From Epiperipatus broadwayi (Eukaryota; Onychophora; Udeonychophora; Euonychophora; Peripatidae): a DNA stretch of 64,000 bases. Within the stretch, counting starts at the first letter, position 1. Every line of letters begins with the position of its first letter. Both the position numbers and the translations under genes were made by a program. The notes under the pieces are model-generated. The model did not search any database. It was not told the DNA's origin and was given only the letters and a program-made list of their open reading frames with translations. This document shows positions 39,340 to 51,942 of the stretch, one piece after another. The stretch covers positions 124,001 to 188,000 of the forward strand of contig JAQFVV010000056.1 of assembly GCA_028023455.1 (NCBI GenBank). The letters are read 5' to 3'.

Positions 39340-41635
39340 TCAATTTTAAGTAGATAGCACTGTATCAATAACAGCTGGTTACATTTAACTAAAAAAAATG
39401 AAATAACATGAAATTTAAAAAAATTTTCATTAATAATCCAAAACCCTGTTTAGAAAGTACTTGCAGATATTATTTGGAAGATTTAAGACATTTAGTATTT
39501 TTCTTTGATGGATATTTAATGATAGAAAGGTGAGTGGCTTATCACAGAAACTTTTAGTGTATAGGTTGAATTGATCCAGACTTGTTTTCTTTGTCTGTAA
39601 GACAGTGGTTGATGTTTGTTTGGTGATTTTCTGGTTCATTCACTCATTGATAATCTAATCCATAGCATAGTTAGTACAATATATTTGACTCATGGTCATA
39701 TAAGTCTATTTTCATCAGATTGGTTTAGTGTTTATAGTGCAGCAGACATGTGTGTGCATGTATATTTGTGCCATCTGACTTCATTTTTCCCTCATGTATT
39801 TGATTAAAATACCAAATGCTATGTTTTACAGTAAAATATTTAAATTTGCAATAAATATCTTTGATAACACTTTAAATAGATTTTGAGTGATTGATGGATA
39901 AATGGATTAGTGAATATTAAACAGCCAAATACACTATTAATTATTTAATTTGTTAAATGATTATTTTTTATTTAAGTGTGTAAAAAGTATTTTTTATTGA
40001 TTCAATTTAAATAATATTATTTAGAACACAGAATGATTTTTCTTTTTTTTTCTTTTTCAAGAGAAAAAGTTTTTGAATATTTTCAGCTAATTATCTCAGT
40101 GCAGATGGTGGGCTTAACCTTTCTTGAAGTTGACCTTTGGGGATAATAATCTTGGGTTGGTGGAAGAAGTGGATATCTAAGCAATAGTCAATAATAAAAA
40201 GGGAATAATCTATAAGAAAGTAGTCTACTTTAGGACAATTCTCTCTCTCTCTCTACAAAGTGGTTCTTCTTCCAAAATCAAGTGGTTACATTCAATTAAA
40301 ATTCAAAAATATAATGGTTTTTTTTAATATTAATTTTCTTTTATGAAACTTTATTTGCAAAATAAACAAGAGGATGGAAATGTAATCAACTTCAAACAAA
40401 GTATATCTCCCTACATTTCCAATTAACTAATCTAGATTTTAAAATCATCATTTAAAATGCATATGTGCATCTATATTTCAAATTTAATTTGCCTAATCTT
40501 AATCTCTAATATTAAAGAAAAATTGAAGTGTGTGAATATTGCTATCTTATGGGAAAAATTATGCTGAACTCTTTAACAAAATATTCTATAGACTCTATAT
40601 TAAAAAAAATTTCTAGCTACAGAAAAGTAAAGTTCAAATGGAAGGATGTGTATATCTAACTTAGTATAACATGCTTTATTATTATTATTGAACAAGAAAT
40701 ATACCTAACCATTCATGTCTCTAGGATTAAGAAATGGAGTGTGTAACTTATAAAACTAATGGATAACCAACCTATGTTTAATGTGCATATAATATAAACA
40801 TAAATAGAAGAGCATGGATATGAAATGCAAACATTTTCTTATCATTCTCCTCGTTTGTATTTAATTTATTATTAAAATATATTGAAATTTAAAAAATGAT
40901 GTAAACTTAAGTGAATATTATGAATTAATCAACTATTTCCCTAATGGATGACTTTTGATAATTTTATTACTAGTTCCTTGATAAATGTAATTATAGTCAA
41001 TGTCAGTCAGTGGAAAACTAGTGTTCCTTTTTAAATTTGCAAGATTGGGTGCTGAGTTATAAAACTATAAAACCAGCAATTAATTAAACAGTAAAATATT
41101 ACCAAAATCTGCAGCAGTAAATATTAATTTGTCATTAAAAAGAAGATAGATATTGAATACTTTGCATACTATATTGTTAGCAATTTCAATTAGCTACCTG
41201 CTAAGAACTTTAGAAACTGCTCTTCAATTGGATTCAAAATTTGTGTATTGTCCATCCTGCAGAAAATTGTCTATGTGTCTATTAACATCTATTCATTTTA
41301 CAATTATTATCATTATTTTTATACACGTCCAAGAGATGTTATTTACAGACTGTACAGGTAAACTTTTATTTTCCCAGCTAAAGAAGATTTAATTATTTCT
41401 TTTGTTGTTAGTATATGATAGATATGTAGATCAACTTATTTGTCTTTATATATTTTTTAATTTATTTTCTTTTGCTTCAAAATTGTCTCAGATACATATA
41501 ATATGAGAAATTATATACTGGGTAATTGATCATTATTTTGATATAATTTTTGTTGTATACATGTATTCTATACATGTATTTTAGTGGTAGAAATATTTGT
41601 TTGCTATTATGAAGCTAACAGCTAATCTTTAAAAA
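39340..41635. other. AT-rich DNA, no gene seen
   Basis: Frames at 39430-39639 (minus), 39616-39807 (plus) and 41153-41392 (plus) have no recognisable motif. A short (CT)n run lies near 40240. Confidence 0.5.
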
Positions 41636-41915
41636 GGGTAAATGCATAAAAGTATTATTTTATCTTTGCATTGTGAAAGATCATGAGGTCTATTTAATAA
41701 TAATTATTATGCTTCAAGTTTAAAAGATTTATAATTCATCCTAAATCAAAATTTCATTTCAATTTATTAGTTGATGTTAAATGTGCAAAAGTGCTATTTT
41801 ATCTTTGCTTTGCCAAAAATGATGTTTATTTAATAGTAATTATTATACTTCAGATTTAAAATATTTACAATTAATCAGGAATGAGAGATTTATTTTTGAT
41901 TTATTAATTAATATT
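41636..41915. repeat. Tandem duplication, about 140 bp unit
   Basis: GTAAATGCATAAAAGT, ATTTTATCTTTGC, GTCTATTTAATAATAATTAT and CTTCAAGTTTAAAAGATTTA at 41638-41735 recur in order, diverged, at 41775-41870. Confidence 0.75.
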
Positions 41916-42954
41916 GTTATAATATCTACGTATTGAATAAGATTTGAAATTATTTTGTGTGTTGTTTTGCATGGGGGTGCCTATTTTATGCAATTCATTT
42001 ATATAATTGTTAAATCTAAAGTCGATGGACTTCTATTTCTCCAATTAGTTTCGGATGATGTGATATGCCAAAAGAAGTGGAAGAATTAGCAATTTATCTA
42101 AGAGTAAATTTATTTTTTATGTTTAGAATGAAATGTGTTAAGTGGCTATAAAGAAAGAAGTTGTTTATGATATATATTATATTTTCAGGGATTGAGAGAA
42201 CTCTCCTTACTTGTCATGAGAGGATAATATTTTCTACATTAAGCAGTCGTGTATTGTGATGATTATATTATGTTAAGTGAAGCAGTGTATTTCTCTTGTT
42301 TTTTGATGATGAGATTAGATCCACATCAATATTAAATCTCTGAGTAAGGTTAGGAAGTCACTATATTTTATTGTTTAGATTATTAGAGTTAAAAAATCTT
42401 CTTATCCCTCATGTGTTCATTTTGGAATGTTTTCCCATCATATATTCATAGCTATGTGTAATGTAGTTTGCTAATAAAATAAAAGGCAGGATTGATTTCT
42501 TTTATAGAACATCTAAAGTAGAAGTATTGCTAAAATTGTTCTTTGGTCTATGGCATCATCCATATTATGACATTTTATCTCTTAATTTCATAAGCAAACT
42601 GATGGGATGTAGCTGTGTTAATTATATTATAACAGGTGGCATAATACAGACACATACACAAAATACTATTAATCCTGAAGATATGGAAGAAATCTATTAC
42701 TGATTTGTTAGTCTTGAGTAAATATTTCAAGTCACATCATATTAATTTATTTTGAATCTTAAATCATCAAATCTTCAGAATAATTCATCCTCATTTTAAA
42801 TGAGTAAACGAAAGGAAAAGAAAGAAAGTGTAGCTAGTCTTAATAGAATTGTTTAATTGATTTATGAAGGATAGTGTGATCTCTAACTCATATGTTTAAA
42901 TCCATATTGCATTATTTAATGTTTAGTTACCCCCCGTGTTGGTTTGATTGACAG
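41916..42954. other. AT-rich DNA, no gene seen
   Basis: No domain-bearing frame, RNA gene or clear repeat recognised. Confidence 0.5.
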
Positions 42955-43205
42955 AATGTTAGAATTAGCTAATAGCATGTGTATATTTTAGGTAAGAGTA
43001 CAAATAAGTTTAATTTTATGTTTAATTATTGCAGTGTTAGTGATAATAAATGTTTAATAAAGCATATAAGAATTGGCTACTAACATGTGTATGTTTGAAA
43101 TAAAAGCACAAGAAGTTTATGTTAATGTTAATTACTCTTATGTTAGTCTATTCAGTCATGGATATTGGAATTGGCCAATAACCTGTATATGTGTAAAGTA
43201 GAAGT
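42955..43205. repeat. Three diverged tandem units, about 105 bp
   Basis: GAATTAGCTAATAGCATGTG (42962), GAATTGGCTACTAACATGTG (43071) and GAATTGGCCAATAACCTGTA (43169) each head a similar unit containing AAGTA/AGCACAA and GTTTAAT/TTAATG blocks. Confidence 0.75.
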
Positions 43206-45025
43206 ACGAAATGAATTATTTGGCTATGAATGGTAATCATATGATGTTTAGTAGTTTAATATTTTTTGTTGTTGTTGTTTATTTACATATACTGTTACAG
43301 TAATGAAATGTATTTAAATCATTAAAAAAAATGCGGTTAAGTAAATTTACATTTGAAATTTGAGAATATTATATTTAGAGGGGGGGGGACGGATACTGTA
43401 CTGAAATTCGTGAAATTTAATGTTTTTAAAACATGTTTTTATTATTTATTTATATTTTTTTTGTTTATTTATATATATTGGAGTAGCATATAATTGAAAT
43501 CATATATATTGATATAGCAGCTTCTCTCTCTATATATAACGATTCATTTGTAAATTTTAAACTTTAAAATAATGGGAGAAAAAATTCCTAATGTGTCTAA
43601 GATGTATTTTGATTAATCAATTTTTTTTCCATTAGGTCAACCCTCTAACAGATTTTCAATAAGTTTAAAGTCTATATTTAAGTTAAATGAATTGTAATAA
43701 CTTCAAGAATAATAAAAAATAATTAGTAATCATTTATTAAGAGTAAATGTGAATAAATGTTTGCTAAACAAATTTGGCACTTATAATGTAAATTTGTGTA
43801 ATACATTATATGTTCAATTACTATTACATACATTTGATGAATATATACATAAAAAAGAGCATGCACATACACATACGTATATTTATAACTACAGTATAGT
43901 AATCCATTAAAGACAAATGAACAATAAATAATCCAAAATACAAATGGTCTTTTGTTAAACGATTTTATATAATCCTTTACATCAAGTTTGAAACTAAGAT
44001 AAGAAATAAAAGTTAGCTCCGCTATAAACAATAAAACTAATATAACAGTTTTATGGACAAAAATCAAACAAAATGATGATAAGATAAAATAAAAGTCGGT
44101 TAAAATCAGTGGAACACAAAATAGCTAAAAGCAGAAAACAATTTATTTCAAACATTTTTAAATCCACATTCTCCATTTATTCCAAATAATTCTGTAAAAG
44201 TTATAACTTAAGTATGACTCTTCTTTCTCATGACAAGTTAATATAGTAAGATTTCACATGAAGTTCTTTTTAAATTATAAAGATAAGAAAGAAAGATTTA
44301 TCAGATTTTATATGTTTTTATTGGATGAAACTTTCAGTTTAAAGAAAGTTAATAAAAAGAATAGATATTGAAATGTTTTCAATATACTGCTGTATTAAAT
44401 AATAAGCAGAATAAACGTTTAATAATAACAAAACGTATCATCGAAACTTTTTAATCTCCATCAAAATATATATATATTCTATAAAATCAATATACAGCCA
44501 GTTTTTGAATAGTATAATTGATTAATTAAATAAATATTTTGGTTACAAATATTGCAAAAAATGTTTGATTCATACCATTTTTAAACTTACATTGTTAAAT
44601 TATTTTTGAATTAGTATGCAGAATATATACATATGTGTTAAAGTGATTTTTCGGAGATCAAACTAAAGTTTTCAACTTTTTTTTTTTTTTCATATGTGTG
44701 ATTGCTTAGCAATATTATGGCATTTTGACTTACTGATATAATTTATAACACAAAAATCAGGTTTAATAGTCAATATATTTGTTTATACAATGCTTCATTA
44801 ATTAAAGTATAATTAGTAAAAAAAAAATTAAATTCTGATTTATTTATTTTTTATTAAGGTAAATTTTATTCAGGAGTATTACATAAAATACATGATACTT
44901 GTACATGTTGAATTCTGAATTGATTTTAAGTTTTTGTGGGATAGTAGATTAATGACCTCTCAGATATCTGAAAATTTAGGCATTTTATGCGGAAGATATC
45001 AGTCACGAATCAGAGTATTAATGAT
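43206..45025. other. AT-rich DNA, no gene seen
   Basis: A G-run near 43379-43388 and a poly(T) run near 44680. The 114-codon minus frame (43723-44067) reads as hydrophobic A/T-biased sequence with no domain. Confidence 0.5.
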
Positions 45026-45085
45026 GAAACAGGCAAAACTCTCCATACAGAAGTGCCATGTAGTCATGTGATGTTCAATATTAAT
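45026..45085. repeat. Foldback family, short internal-deletion fragment
   Basis: AAACAGGCAAAACTCTCCAT and AAGTGCCA from one arm are joined directly to GTCATGTGATGTTCAATATT from the opposite arm of the family at 6.2-7.2 kb. Most of the palindrome has therefore been deleted. Confidence 0.7.
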
Positions 45086-46020
45086 GAAGTCTTAATAGTT
45101 GTTCCTTAAAATGATTGCAAATAAGAATTAACCAAAATTTCATTGCTATAATAATAACAAGGAAACATAAATACAGAAGAAACTGAAAATTATTTATATA
45201 GTCATAATATTGATTCATACTGAATTAATCATGTTCCGATTATAAAAGGCTAAGTATTATGCTACAGTTTCTGGCATCAACTCTACTGCTGCCCCAAAAT
45301 AACTAATATTATTATCACTTGGACATTTTACATTATTAAAAAATAATCTAAATAGACCATTAAGTAATACTTAACACCTATGTAATATATATATATATAT
45401 CTTTTAAATAAAAACACTGTTCTTAGTCAATTTCGATATATGAACTAATTTGAATTTTTAATGTGCCACTAAGAACAGATAAATGTGGGATGGTACTTTT
45501 GTATAATATTGTGATTCTCAGTCAGTTGAATAGTTCTAAATTATTTAAATACTATCATACACTTCTGTTGCAAGTAATTTGATCCAGGTTTTTTTCATGA
45601 GAAAGTTACATTATGTAGCTTTTTAATATAATTTTAATCTCTCATTCAGATTACTTTACTTAACAAGATAAATTATAAGTTTATATTGTGAAGCATATTA
45701 GTGATATAATGGAATCTATTACAATGAATATAATTAGTTTTAAAAATGTTTTCATTATAGAACTTGTTAATTACTAAAATACTTATATTTAGGGGTAACA
45801 TGTTTCAGGCCCACATTTTAGAACTAATTTATCATTCAAAAGTATTATTTAAACAAGAAAAAAATTAGTACAAAATCGAAAATTTATTCCTAAAAAATAT
45901 ATAATTAATTTATTAAATTTGAATAAGTAATCTTTCCCTAGTAACACCATAATTGAAATTTTCATAATAAAAGCATAAAAAAAAATCTTTCATTTATAAA
46001 AGCATATACTGTAAACAAAT

Positions 46021-46625
46021 TGAAGTGATGTAACTTCCAATCACACTGCAGGAAACATTCTCTGTTTGAACACTTGCTACATGAAAAAAAATGTTTAATT
46101 TAATATAAGTTTATTCAAACTTAAATAAAAAGTAATCTTTCTGTAATAAAAAACTATGTCAAGCATTCTTAGCCGAGAGGCCATCGCACCCGCCTTGCAA
46201 GCAAGTAGTTGGTTGCAGACAGGTGTGGGTTTGAGTCCCGGGCGATGCTATGACATATGAAAAAAAAAAAAACTATAATCAAATTTTAAAAAAAAAAACA
46301 TAAAAAAATATTACACACATAAAAAGTATGAACACTATTTTAAGATGTAAATTAAAAAATTTTAGTGAATATAAATTGATGAAATCTCTAATCACAGTGT
46401 TATAAACAATCTCTGTTTAATGGGGGGGGGTGTTTAATTTAATGCAAGCTTTTTTTTTAAACTTCACATTTAAATTTCAAAATATAAATAATTTTTCCTA
46501 CAATCAAAATCATATTAAGACCTATAAACATAAAAATCATAAGCAATCTTCTTCAAAGCAAAAATTGAAGTGATGTAACTAATAGTCACAGTGCTGAAAT
46601 GAAATAGCTCTGAAACATTTAATGG
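46021..46625. repeat. Diverged tandem repeat interrupted by a SINE
   Basis: AATTGAAGTGATGTAACTTC (46018), AAATTGATGAAATCTCTAAT (46373) and AAATTGAAGTGATGTAACTA (46562) head three similar units with TCACA(C/G)TG and CTCTGTTT/CTCTGAAA blocks. The first unit was lengthened by the SINE at 46158. Confidence 0.7.
46148..46276 (+). mobile_element. tRNA-derived SINE, copy 1
   Basis: About 110 bp element beginning GTCAAGC at 46158 and ending GCTATGACATATG plus poly(A). An A-box-like TAGCCGAGAGG lies at 46170-46180 and a B-box-like GGTTTGAGTCC at 46228-46238: the two internal RNA polymerase III promoter boxes of tRNA genes. The spacing and a long segment between anticodon and T arms recall a class II (Leu/Ser-like) tRNA. 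The flanking AAAAAACTAT repeat (46148-46157 and 46267-46276) is a candidate TSD. The ends GTCAAGC and GCTATGAC can pair. The same element is at 59.5 kb. It is not a working tRNA gene because the arms pair imperfectly. Confidence 0.85.
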
Positions 46626-48054
46626 ATGCAAATGCTATATCAGCCAATGAGATTTACTGTAATGTTTGTTTTTATTGATTTAATCATTCTTTATTCAATA
46701 CCTAAATTCTAATAGCTTTATCATTTTCTTGTTGAAAATTATGATTTTTTTTTATATTAATATTAATTAGTTTTCTAACTCTGCTTTTTAGAATCATGAT
46801 TGAAATTATTACACAAACGTGGCAAAATAATTATATTTATATAGTATTTTCATGCTAAAAGTATAAATAAACAGACAATAAACCAAATCAGTAATAAAAA
46901 TATACAAAATATAATAAAATGTTTGTTACTCTAATGTTCGATGTAACTTTAAGTTGCAAAAATCATAATTTAATGACAAAAAGTGTTTGTTAAACAATTT
47001 ATTCATTTTAAAAATACTTGTTACAAGAAAATTTGCTGTATTTATTTAGATAAATAGATTATAGACAATATTTTACAAAAAAAATGACTTAACATAAGTT
47101 AAAAAGATTGTGCAGATCTGTTTAGAGGGAGAAAAAATACAACTTATGAAAAATGTAGACAATTTCTTTTATAATTTCTAGTAATATCAAGGTAGTCAGA
47201 TGAAAAAAAAAATTTATTTAAAATAATGTTAAAAAAATTGCTAATTTCAAAATTTATTATTCTGCCATCCATTGTTGGATACATAGATTTTTTTAAAATT
47301 TGATTTTATGCAATGGATACTTCATTTTAATAAAATTTATTAAAATAAAGGAAAACATAATTTGTGATATGCAAATACCAACTGATTCTAAACATTAAGA
47401 AATAAATATGTATACACAATGGTTATATATGCATAGCTATAAGCCAAAATTCAAAAGCACTCTGTAATAATTTCATTGTAAACCTAGAGATGTTATACAA
47501 TAGAAGACTTCTGAATATCTGTGAGATGTTACACAATAGCTAACTTCTGAATACATACTTATTATATAAGTGTGTGTTATGGGTGCTGCAGAAAAAACTT
47601 TGCTGTTAACTGAAAAATGACCCATTGATTTCTTTTGGAGGCCTTAAAAAATCAAGCTAGGTAAATTCTTAGGGTCCGCTCCATATGTTTTTATTGTTGC
47701 AACTGTTATTACAGTGTGACTATTTATATAGTACAATGACCATTGATGGGAAGCTCACCAAAATTCATTAGCCAATGTAATGAGATTGTTGGCTTTTTAC
47801 CTCTGAGTTTGGGCTTGATAGTTCATAACTGAAATATCAGTTTTTTCTTAAAAGCAGAATAAATGAATGTGTGAATGAATTTTCTTTTTCTCTTCTAATA
47901 AATATTTACAATCATGAAAAACAAATATAAATCATGGTCCTTACTCCCAGAAAGCTGTAAAGTCACCAGCCAAGGCAGTGATTGGTGATTGAAAGTGGAG
48001 GGTGCTAAAAAATCTTCTGATTGTGGACACAGTTTGCCATCTGATGACAACCTT

Positions 48055-48371
48055 TTATTTAGTATTTACAACTGCAGATCATAATCAAGGAAAGAAAGAA
48101 TGCAAAATTTAAAAGAACTGTCTTGTATTAAATGGGCCAAAATTGACTTTGTGAAGTTAGATAAAAAGGTGAAGACGATTGTTTGAAAAAATGAACATGT
48201 ACTGTATTACAAAGGAACAAACACAAGTGCAGTAGGATTCATTATAAATAAAAATGAGAAGAACAACATAGTAGACATTGATGGGGAAAAAGACAGAGTG
48301 GCAAGTTTATTTATTCAACTTAATAGCAGATATCAAACACAGATAATTCAGGTTTATGTTCCAACAAGTTG
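48055..48371 (+). pseudogene. RTE endonuclease, N-terminal part
   Basis: Frame pieces IYNCRS, ERMQNLKELSCIKW, NEHVLYYKGTNTSAVGFIIN and GEKDRVASLFIQLNSRYQTQ, then IIQVYVPTS, match the first half of an APE-type LINE endonuclease (the NCRSL start, the GVGFI-like strand and the VYAPTS block). At least two stops interrupt it. It ends abruptly at the CCL insertion. Confidence 0.8.
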
Positions 48372-49073
48372 GATTTTTATATATTTTACTGTTAAGCTAA
48401 ATATTATACTTTTAACCATTATTAAGAAGTGAAATTATTTTCATGTAGATAATTTAAAAGAATTTTTTTCTCTTAGCATCTGTTATCAAGTCTAACTTGT
48501 ATATAATTTCAGCTTGGATTCCACAATCCCATGACATTTTTCTCAGAACATTGATGATAACAAATCACAAATGTAGGACTTCATGAAAATTTTTATCTTG
48601 AAATGACATTCAATCATTCCTTTTTTCAAAATTACAATCCATGGTAAATTTTGAGCTTCATAACTTCATGGCTGTTAAGAATAGCATTTGTTGTCAAACA
48701 TTCCATTTTAATCATAAAAAATTAAATGGTGGAAAATCTGTGTTACTTCCCTGCTAAATCATTTTTCTACACACAAGTACATATTTCCTTATTATCAGTC
48801 CAGAATCTATTTATAAAGGTAAAGCAAAATAAAATACAAAATTTTAAGCAAAAGTAATTTCTCCTTGCTGAATTTGTTTCTGTAGCTATTGTAACACAAA
48901 ATGCAGTTTTTAAGGCATTCTTTTCATTAAACAAAACTTAGTAAAAATTATTTCATTCTGAAATTTAATAAAGTTTACATTCACTCTCCATTTATCCCAA
49001 ATTAATAAACATGGATATTAAATGTAAAGCCTTTAATTGTTTTCTTTATTTAGTTATTTATACACTACAATCA
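48372..49073 (-). mobile_element. CCL fragment (copy F) nested in the RTE endonuclease
   Basis: Minus-strand match to the 3' untranslated part and start of the terminal repeat of CCL copies B and E: sense-strand blocks ATAAATAACTAAATAAAGAA, GATTAAAATGGAATGTTTGA, then TGGAATCCAAGCTGAAATTA (from 48523). It corresponds to about 26380-27090 of copy B. A 5-bp TGGAT at 48370 and 49079 might be a TSD, but some RTE codons are missing at the junction, so this is uncertain. Confidence 0.7.
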
Positions 49074-49461
49074 CAATATGGATGTACAAATAATTTTTGA
49101 TCACACCAAACAATATTTAAAAATTGTCATGGGAGACTTTAATGCTAGAATTGATAAACAATTAAAAGATAGAAGTGTTGTAAATAAAGTTGCTTATAAT
49201 GATAGAAAACCTAGACTTGTGGACTTTTCAGAAAAAGAGAAACTTTATATTATGAATTCTTTTTTTAAGAAAAATATTAAATGCAAATGGACATGGAAAC
49301 ATCCAAATGAAGATACAACAGAACTGGATTATATTTTGACTAATATGAAATATGTATTTCAAGATTATAATGTTCTTAATAATTTCAACACAGAAAGTGA
49401 TCATCATATAGTAAGATGTAAGATACATGTTAATGTAAAAGTAAATAGAAAAAAATTATAA
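49074..49461 (+). pseudogene. RTE endonuclease, C-terminal part
   Basis: Uninterrupted frame with the family hallmarks: KIVMGDFNARIDKQ (catalytic GDFNA), a TWKHPN block, TELDYILTN (the IDYIL motif) and TESDHHIVRCKIHV (the catalytic SDHR-like end; second His where many families have Arg). It nicks target DNA to start reverse transcription in intact elements. The true protein starts upstream, beyond the nested insertion. Confidence 0.9.
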
Positions 49462-51546
49462 AGAAAAACTATATTCACAGTGGATATTCCTCATTTTCCA
49501 ATGAATTTAAATTAGAACTTGCAAATCATTTTCACATATTAACAGATTTTGAACATGATTCAAATTTAAATGAATTCAATAAGAAGATAACTGATACACT
49601 TCTAAAAACTACAACTTACATAGTTGGTACAAAAAAGCAGCAATTGACCAGTAAATTTTTTTCCAAGTCATGATCATTTATGAAGAAAAGAAGGAATATG
49701 AAAATATATAAAAATGATGTATTAAGAAGGAATGAATATCTGGAATTTCATAAAGTGATGTAAAAAAAGAGTTGATAATAATATAAGATAGTCTAGTTGT
49801 GAACTAGTAAAGAAAGATATAGAAGAGAATAAAAGTCTTAAGTGTAAAAGAACATCTTGCTATTGGTAGGAAACTTATTTCTGCAATAAGAAAAAAAGAT
49901 GCAACTATTATGAAAATGAGAGATGACATCATGAAATGTGTAGAAGAGTTCTATAAAGAATTATACAGCAATAAAGAACAAAAAAAAAGTACCTCCTACA
50001 ACTATTACATCTTCTGAATTGCCCATGATTTTAAGTGAAGAAGCAAAACATGCAATTAAATTTATGAAGAAGGGAAAAGCTTTAGGTAATCATGGAATTA
50101 TAATTGATATCTTAAAAAAAGCAGGTAAAAAAATAAAAAAACTTTTGGCAAAGTTATATACCAAGTGTCTAAGTAATAAAAATGGACCAGGTGACTGGAA
50201 GATAATATTTAAAAAAGATGATAAAGAAGATCTTAAAAATCATAGACCTATCAACCTTTCATCAGTTCTATATAAAATTTTTGTCAAAATAATTACAACT
50301 CATCTACAGTGAACTTTGGATTTTAAACAACCCAAAGAACAAGCTGGATTTAAAAGTGGTTCATATCCAAGTGTTGAGAGAGATTATAGAAAGGACAAAT
50401 GAATATAAATTGTCATTATGCTTTAAATTTGGAGATTATGAAAATGAAAAAGTATTTGATTCTGTAAGCATTGCTTAAGTGATAAAAACATTAGATGATC
50501 AAGGTATAGACCCAGGATATTGTCATATTATGAAGAATATTTATAAAAATGCAACAGCAACAATTAGATTACATAATGATACTAGAAAGATAAACATTGA
50601 TATAGGTGCATAACAGGATGACTCCAATTGTCCAAAACTTTTTACAGCAGTTTTGCAAGAAGTATTTTGTGGATTAAAATGGGAAGCTAAGGGAGTAAAA
50701 GTAAGTGGAGATTATTTATGTCATCTAGATTTTGCAGATGACGTAGTTACTTTAGCAAATAATGCTTTAAAACTTCAAGAAATGTTGCAAGAGTTATCAG
50801 ATAAAAGTAGGGTTAAAAGTAAATGTTAAAAAGACTAAAGTAATTTTTAATGCATTTTCTCAAAAATGGAAATAAAGATTGATAATAACAAGGTAGACGA
50901 AGTTAACAACTACAAATACCTTGGTTAAATAATTACTATAGATGGAAACATAATGGATAAAATTAGTCATAGAATTAAATTTTCTTGGAGTGCTTTTGGA
51001 GAAATAAACTTAATATTAAAGGTAAATATGTATTTGGAAATAAAGATTTTTTAATAAATATTTAGAAATAACTTAATATTAAAATGAAATATGTCTATGT
51101 GTTTGAAAGAGAAGGTTTTTGATAAATGTTTTTACCAGTTTCTATTTATGGATCAGAGACTTGGACATATGACAAAACAACACTACAGAGACTTCCAATC
51201 ACCCAACTAAGTATGGAGAGATGAGTGTTAGGAAGAACAAGAAGAGATTGAAAATGAAATATATAAGTGAGAGAACAAGCAGATGTTTTTGACTTCATTG
51301 AAAGAATTAAGAGACTGAAGTGGAGTTAGACTGGATATATTGCTAGATGAAATGAAAATAGATGTACAGTTAAAATCCTAAACTGGATTCCAAGAGTTGT
51401 AAAAGACCTAGAAAAATATCATGTGAGATGGATGATTGAAATAAGATAGTGTGCTTGGGTGATGTGAAGAAAAAAGGCTAGAGATCTGAGAATGTGGATT
51501 GAACATGGAGAGATCTTCATCCTGCAGTGGATTGATAATTGTTGAA
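49462..51546 (+). pseudogene. RTE reverse transcriptase and C-terminal region, degenerate
   Basis: Readable blocks: FYKELYSNKE, then the intact piece 50019-50312 with KKGKALGNHGIIIDILKKAG and NHRPINLSSVLYKI (fingers motifs), a diverged GFKSGSY region at 50345, FADDVVTLANNALKLQE (catalytic Asp pair, about 50730), YKYLG at about 50915, YGSETWTY-like at about 51150, and RIKRLKWS near 51305, followed by the HPAVDW-like end. Multiple stops and indels. The block order is the same as in the young copy at 1.9-3.0 kb, which begins about where this copy has a small deletion (after GFKSGS). Confidence 0.85.
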
Positions 51547-51942
51547 AATGATGATATATAAATACTCATGCAAACTAGAGTATCAAAGTAATTTGTAATC
51601 ATATAAAACTTAAAATGTTTTATAATAGCTACCTTTTGAACTGTGACCTATGATAGTAAAAGATTCAAATAATTAGCTAGTATTTTACATCTAGTGAATT
51701 TTATTTGCTTTATTTGAAAAGATGAAAAATATAGTATATATTTGAATATTAAATGGAACCATTTCATAGACAATAAGTACACATAATTATATTCTGACGA
51801 ATTTATTTGCTATAAAATCTATCACATTTAATAAATCTGCATTCTGCAACTGTCACATATACAAGTAAAATAAATAAATTTTAAAATATTATCAACACAA
51901 AGTTTTCTTTTTAAAAATAATTCATAAAACTCAATATATATA

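Larger units (their letters stand above)
47990..51560 (+). mobile_element. Longer, degenerate RTE-clade LINE, copy 2
   Basis: Carries both domains of an RTE element in order: apurinic-type endonuclease (48055-48371 and 49074-49461) and reverse transcriptase with C-terminal region (about 49980-51546), ending CCTGCAGTGGATTGATAATT and GATGATATAT. It has many stops and frameshifts, so it is much older than the copy at 1.9 kb. The endonuclease is interrupted by a CCL fragment (48372-49073). The exact 5' boundary is not clear. Confidence 0.85.

Noticed and set aside
39430-39639. Similarity of AAACCCTGTTT..GAAAGT here to 29500-29515 near the LINE tail
   Set aside because: Only a short match with no continuing alignment; likely chance.
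43723-44067. 114-codon minus-strand frame that could be read as a membrane protein
   Set aside because: Hydrophobicity follows from T-rich codons; no conserved motif or duplicated copy supports a gene.
46158-46266. Functional tRNA gene
   Set aside because: Both polymerase III boxes are present, but arms pair poorly, the element has a poly(A) tail and TSD-like flanks, and a second copy exists; SINE is the better reading.
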